DNA of 64,000 bases. Origin: Anaerolineae bacterium (GTDB taxonomy: Bacteria > Chloroflexota > Anaerolineae > Aggregatilineales > Phototrophicaceae). Shown in pieces: positions 60,515 through 64,000 of the stretch (the stretch's first letter is position 1; every line of letters begins with the position of its first letter). A program made the translations under genes and the position numbers. The notes under the pieces are model-generated. The model saw nothing but the letters and a program-made list of their open reading frames with translations. It ran no database searches and had not been told where the DNA came from. The stretch is taken from NCBI GenBank assembly GCA_025055175.1, contig JANWYT010000024.1, positions 22,719-86,718 of the forward strand, in the 5' to 3' direction.

Positions 60515-62788
60515 CTAGCGTCCACCGCGACGATCCCCACCGCCGCGGCGATCCCCACCACGGTCTCCGCCGCTGCTGCGGCGATCCCCACTGCGATCCG
60601 CGCCGCTGCGCCCACCAGCGCCTTTGGTGTTGCGATCCCGTTCACGGGCCTCTTCCGCCGTCCAGCCTTCCAACACAGCTTGGCGGCTCAGGCGCACGCG
60701 CCCCGTCGCGTCGATGTCGATGACCATGACCATGACCTCTTGGCCTATCTCAAATTCGCCTCCGACGGAGGTCACGCGATAGTCGGCGAGCTGAGAGACG
60801 TGGACGAGGCCTTCCTTGCCGGGCAGGAACTCCACAAAGACGCCATAATTTTCTATACGAGTGATCTTACCCGTGTAGACTCGGCCCACCTCAGCTTCTT
60901 CGAACATGCCGCGCACGCGCTCTAGAGCAGCGTTGACTGAGAGGCTATCCGGGCCGGCGATGAAGACCGTGCCATCTTCGTTGATGTCAATCTTGACGCC
61001 GGTCTGATCCTGGATGGCGCGCACGGTCTTGCCACCAGGGCCAATCAGCGCGCCGATCTGATCGATGCTGATCTTGGTGGTAATCATGCGCGGGGCATAA
61101 GGATTGAGGTCAGGGCGCGGACTGGCGATGACTTGGCGCATGACATCCAGGATGAAGAGACGGGCGTCGTAAGCCTGTCTGAGAGCTTGCGTCATGATGG
61201 CTTCGGTCACGCCGCTGATCTTGATGTCCATCTGCAGGGCAGTGATCCCTTTCTGCGTGCCAGCGACCTTGAAGTCCATGTCGCCCAGATGATCTTCTAG
61301 GCCTTGAATATCGGTCAGGACGGCATAATGCTCGCCTTCCATGATGAGGCCCATCGCAATGCCAGCGACAGGTCGTTTGATGGGGACGCCAGCGTCCATC
61401 AGGGCCAGGGTGCTGCCACAGACGCTGGCCATCGAGGTGCTGCCGTTGGAACTCATGACTTCGCTCACCAGACGGATGGTGTAGGGGAATTCCTCTTCGC
61501 TGGGCAGGACGGGGACGAGGGCATTTTCGGCCAACGCGCCATGCCCAATCTCGCGGCGCTTGGGGCCGCGCAGCGGGCCGGTCTCGCCGGTGGTGAAGGG
61601 CGGCATGTTGTAGTGGTGCATGTAGCGCTTCTCTTCTTCGATGTCCAGGCCATCCAGCAGCTGCGAGTCGCGCGGCGTGCCGAGCGTGGCGATGGTCAGG
61701 ACTTGGGTCTGGCCGCGCTTGAACATGCCAGAGCCATGCACGCGCGGGATGAGGCCGACATCGGCGACCAGAGGACGAATCTCGGTGGTGCTGCGACCAT
61801 CAGGACGCACCCTATCCTCGGTAATGCGGCGGCGCACCTCTTTCTTCAGGGCGCTGTTGACCGCTTCTTTGACCAGCTTGAGGTTGATCTTTTGATCGTC
61901 GGGCAGCTCGGCGTTGCGCGCCTCGTACTCAGCGCGCACTTCCTCGCGCAGCTGCTCCATCGCCTCGTTGCGGTCGTCGCGCGCAGTCATCTCAGCCACG
62001 ATCTGCTTGATCTGCGGCATGACGCGGGCATGGACTTCGGCTTCCAGCTCTGGATCGTAAGGGGCGGCGGTGAATTCGGCCTTAGGTTTGCCAATCTCGG
62101 CCATCATCTGCTTTTGCAGGGCGATCAGCGGGCGAATGCTCTCTTGGGCCAGGCGCAGCGCTGCGATCATGGTCGTCTCGTCTACTTCGTCCGCGCCACA
62201 CTCCACCATGTTGATAGCGTCCTCCGTGCCGCTGACGCGCAAATCCAAGTGGCTGTGTTCCATTTGGCTGATGGTCGGGTTGACCACCAGCTGGCCGTCG
62301 ATGAGGGCAATACGCACGCCCGCGACTGGGCCGTTCCAGGGGACGTCGCTGATGCTTAGGGCAGTGCTGGCCGCCAGAATGCCCAACATGTCAACATGAT
62401 TCTCTTGGTCGTGGGCCAACGCCGTCAGCAGCACCTGCACTTCGTTGAGCATGCCATCTGGGAAGAGAGGGCGCAGCGTGCGGTCGACGACGCGGCTGTT
62501 GAGGATGGCGCGATCCGAAGGGCGGCCTTCGCGGCGCTGGAAGCTACCAGGGATACGCCCGACAGCGTAGAGCTTCTCCTCAAAATCCACGCTTAACGGG
62601 AAGAAATCCTGGCCTTCGCGGACGTTCTTGCTCATCGTCACTGCGCAGAAGACGAGCGTGTCGCCCATACGCACTGTCACTGCGCCGTTGGCTTGTTCAG
62701 CGTAGCGCCCAACTTCGATGATAGCTGCACGACCACCAACCATCACACTGTACTGTTTTATTCCTGCACTATAGTCACTCGTCGTCAT
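60515..62788 (-). CDS. pnp: Polyribonucleotide nucleotidyltransferase (PNPase)
   Basis: A 757-residue phosphorolytic 3'-5' exoribonuclease. Two RNase PH-like domains flank a helical domain; the second carries the active site in GSSMASVCGSTLALMDAGVP-type sequence (here SNGSTSMASVCG) and GDMDFKVAG. KH (GPGGKTVRAIQ) and S1 (VEFLPGKEGLVHVSQLA) domains follow, then a Gly/Arg/Asp-rich disordered tail that probably binds RNA or membrane partners. ATG 62788 is set by GAGG 6 bases upstream; the longer frame upstream enters a terminator hairpin. It is cotranscribed with rpsO. Confidence 0.95.
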   Translation of the reverse strand: MTTSDYSAGIKQYSVMVGGRAAIIEVGRYAEQANGAVTVRMGDTLVFCAVTMSKNVREGQDFFPLSVDFEEKLYAVGRIPGSFQRREGRPSDRAILNSRVVDRTLRPLFPDGMLNEVQVLLTALAHDQENHVDMLGILAASTALSISDVPWNGPVAGVRIALIDGQLVVNPTISQMEHSHLDLRVSGTEDAINMVECGADEVDETTMIAALRLAQESIRPLIALQKQMMAEIGKPKAEFTAAPYDPELEAEVHARVMPQIKQIVAEMTARDDRNEAMEQLREEVRAEYEARNAELPDDQKINLKLVKEAVNSALKKEVRRRITEDRVRPDGRSTTEIRPLVADVGLIPRVHGSGMFKRGQTQVLTIATLGTPRDSQLLDGLDIEEEKRYMHHYNMPPFTTGETGPLRGPKRREIGHGALAENALVPVLPSEEEFPYTIRLVSEVMSSNGSTSMASVCGSTLALMDAGVPIKRPVAGIAMGLIMEGEHYAVLTDIQGLEDHLGDMDFKVAGTQKGITALQMDIKISGVTEAIMTQALRQAYDARLFILDVMRQVIASPRPDLNPYAPRMITTKISIDQIGALIGPGGKTVRAIQDQTGVKIDINEDGTVFIAGPDSLSVNAALERVRGMFEEAEVGRVYTGKITRIENYGVFVEFLPGKEGLVHVSQLADYRVTSVGGEFEIGQEVMVMVIDIDATGRVRLSRQAVLEGWTAEEARERDRNTKGAGGRSGADRSGDRRSSGGDRGGDRRGGGDRRGGR

Positions 62789-62818
62789 TTCTGTCCTCGT
62801 GTTTATCTTGCTGTTGCG

Positions 62819-62919
62819 AAAAAAACAGCGCTCGGTTGGACAGGACTTGCTGTGAGAGGCGAGCTGTGGACACGAGCTGCACCTCGCCTCACACTGCAAT
62901 TCCTAGCCAGACGAGCGCT
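62819..62919 (-). terminator. Large hairpin with U7 tract between rpsO and pnp
   Basis: On the minus strand AGCGCTCG (62919-62912) pairs with CGAGCGCT (62834-62827), enclosing an inner stem GTGAGGCGAG with CTCGCCTCTCAC, and is followed after one base by seven T. This is a good intrinsic terminator that sits 31 bases before the pnp ATG; the double-stranded arms could also be an RNase III target, as known for the rpsO-pnp region of Escherichia coli. It may limit pnp readthrough. Confidence 0.72.
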
Positions 62920-63011
62920 TGTGGTACATAGCCTCAAGGAATGCGTAGGGAAGAGGCAGCGCTAAGAACTGCACCTCCCTTATTGTACACCAAGCATTGG
63001 TGAGACGCGCC

Positions 63012-63281
63012 TTACTTGCGCAGGCCCAAGCGTTCGATCAGGTTGCGGTAGGCTTCCGGGTCTTTCTTGCTCAGGTAGTTGAGCTGGCGACGACGCTGAC
63101 CGACCAGCTTCATCAGGCCGCGCCGTGAGTGATTGTCCTTGCTGAAGTTGCGTAGGTGGACAGTAAGTTGCTGAATGCGCTCCGTGAGCAGGGCAATCTG
63201 CACTTCCGGTGAGCCAGTGTCGCCTTCGAAGCGGCCGTAGGCTTTGATGATCGTGTCTTTCTGTTCTTTGTTCAGGGGCAT
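63012..63281 (-). CDS. rpsO: 30S ribosomal protein S15
   Basis: An 89-residue primary 16S rRNA-binding protein of the small subunit. It contains [50 protein letters not shown] and a C-terminal LGLRK; complete and of standard length. The pnp gene follows 223 bases downstream, the conserved bacterial order. The leader (63282-63367) could bind S15 for autoregulation, as in other species, but no structure is assigned. Confidence 0.97.
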   Translation of the reverse strand: MPLNKEQKDTIIKAYGRFEGDTGSPEVQIALLTERIQQLTVHLRNFSKDNHSRRGLMKLVGQRRRQLNYLSKKDPEAYRNLIERLGLRK

Positions 63282-63367
63282 GATCTTCCATCCTCAAACG
63301 TGAGTCTCGTGTGACACCGGAAGGGCGGGAGGATACGCCCGACGGTCTCTGGCGGTTGATGACGCAG

Positions 63368-63376
63368 ATTATAGCA
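63368..63376 (-). promoter_or_regulatory. Extended -10 promoter of rpsO-pnp
   Basis: TGCTATAAT on the minus strand, about 87 bases before the rpsO ATG. No -35 is clear; the leader contains a GGGCG/CGCCC hairpin. Confidence 0.65.
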
Positions 63377-63494
63377 GACGGAGAGGAGAGCGGCCAGACG
63401 TAGACGGCTCTCTACTCATGCTGCCCACCGTTCGCGCTGTGCGCTACACTAGCTAGCGACGCATAAACCACAGCCCCACGTGTTGAGAGACGCC

Positions 63495-63797
63495 ATGATT
63501 AAATTCGTCATCGCCTTCCGCAAACCACAAGACAGCGCCACCTTTGAAGACCGCTATCAAGACTTCTTGGCGCTGGCCGAACGTATGCCTTCGCTGCTGC
63601 GTCGCCAAGTCGTCCATGTGCTGGGCAGTCCCCAGGGCCAGTCGACGTATGAGCGTCTGTTGGAGCTGTACTTCAGCAGCGTGGACGTCATGCAAGCTGC
63701 TCTGCTCTCGCCCATCGGTCAGGAAGCCGGCGCTGAACTGGCCAAATTTCCCGCCGCCAGCGCCGATATGTGGTACGGCGATGTTTACGAAGCCTGA
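63495..63797 (+). CDS. EthD-like small protein
   Basis: A 100-residue protein of dimeric alpha/beta-barrel (ferredoxin-like) type. It has IKFVIAFRKPQD, FEDRYQDFLALAERMPSL, LLELYFSSVDVMQAALLSPIGQEA and a C-terminal WYGDVYEA. Such proteins act as small accessory or degradative enzymes; the substrate is unknown. ATG 63495 with GAGAG upstream is preferred to a TTG five codons earlier. It is divergent from rpsO, sharing a 213-base intergenic region. Confidence 0.75.
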   Translation: MIKFVIAFRKPQDSATFEDRYQDFLALAERMPSLLRRQVVHVLGSPQGQSTYERLLELYFSSVDVMQAALLSPIGQEAGAELAKFPAASADMWYGDVYEA

Positions 63798-63851
63798 GAG
63801 TCGTGTAGAATCAACATACCGTCCGTCTTCTGAGCCTGAGGTTGAGACCGT

Positions 63852-64000
63852 ATGCGAGCCATCTCCAGCCCATCCACGCCATCCGCCGTCCGCGCCTCTG
63901 TCGAGGACTTCGAAGCTTTCGTGCAAGCGCCTGAGAACCTGGAGCGGCTGTTCGAATACATCGGCGAGGAGATTGTCGAAGTGCCGTCTAACGCCTACGC
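63852..64000 (+). CDS. Uma2-family (DUF820) nuclease, N-terminal part only
   Basis: The frame from ATG 63852 runs to the window end (50 residues): a Ser/Pro-rich start, then FEAFVQAPENLERLFEYIGEEIVEVPSN, the beginning of Uma2-type PD-(D/E)XK nucleases (ELIDGEIVEVPSN in many members). The gene continues beyond the window. It is intact as far as seen, in contrast to the decayed copy at 49265 and the possible remnant at 18651. Confidence 0.75.
   Translation, partial: MRAISSPSTPSAVRASVEDFEAFVQAPENLERLFEYIGEEIVEVPSNAY

Noticed and set aside
62789..62899. N-terminal extension of PNPase
   Set aside because: It would translate the U-tract of the terminator hairpin; ATG 62788 has a good ribosome-binding site and the conserved family start.
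1..64000. CRISPR arrays, insertion sequences, tRNA and rRNA genes
   Set aside because: None were recognised: no regularly spaced repeats, transposases, or tRNA-like TPsiC/acceptor patterns were seen by eye. A tRNAscan/Infernal run would be needed to exclude short RNAs fully.

Overview
This GC-rich, densely coded window most resembles a chromosomal segment of a member of the Chloroflexota, possibly the Anaerolineae. The assignment rests on gene content: a Rieske/cytochrome b6-type operon with added cytochromes c, several exported proteins with Thr/Pro-rich stalks, a eukaryote-like protein kinase fused to a beta-propeller, Uma2-family genes, and a YfhO-flippase fusion. I ran no database search, so this is inference. 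No tRNA, rRNA or CRISPR array was recognised. RNase P RNA lies on the minus strand at about 49792-50153.

Layout. 1-8400: the end of methionine aminopeptidase, a GH5_12-like glycosidase, several uncharacterised proteins (one resembling a kinase dimerisation domain without its histidine), a FolM-like reductase and a ParB-fold protein. 8556-9952: a lone terminase large subunit. 9955-14730 (minus): a respiratory operon of Rieske protein, cytochrome b, diheme and monoheme cytochromes c, behind a TTGACA-17-TATAGT promoter. 14931-18554: corA, RNase D, tsaD, rpiB. 18935-24629 (minus): a Ser/Thr kinase and a large hybrid histidine kinase. 24783-32517: an M23 peptidase, a phosphatase, exported stalk proteins, a PPIase lipoprotein, an HNH nuclease and an SbcC-like ATPase. 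32642-41263: cysE, an SDR, a decarboxylating dehydrogenase, an FHA protein, priA, a GMC oxidoreductase and cysteine synthase. 41599-46597: a PfkB kinase and the YfhO-flippase fusion. 46685-49753: an E2-JAMM-E1 ubiquitin-like operon ending in a decayed Uma2 gene. 49792-64000: rnpB, nucleoside hydrolase, an M23/propeller protein, cysS, rlmB, a TPR protein, YbaK, a vWA protein, a sugar kinase, a biotin carrier, pnp, rpsO, an EthD-like protein and the start of an intact Uma2 gene.

Two items stand out. First, the cysteine synthase gene is preceded by what looks like a complete cysteine attenuator: a TTGACA-17-TATCTT promoter, a 13-residue leader peptide with four consecutive Cys codons, an intrinsic terminator and a competing antiterminator whose 5' arm starts at the leader stop codon. 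Second, a three-gene operon encodes an E2-like conjugating enzyme, a JAMM-fold protein with an altered metal motif and an extra C-terminal domain, and an E1-like adenylating enzyme, with no ubiquitin-like modifier gene visible in the window.

Many promoters share an extended -10 of the form TGC-TATAAT, TGC-TACAAT or TGC-TATACT. Sulfur metabolism is scattered (cysE, cysteine synthase and cysS are well separated). The rpsO-pnp pair is joined by a large hairpin ending in a U7 tract, which may be a control point for pnp.
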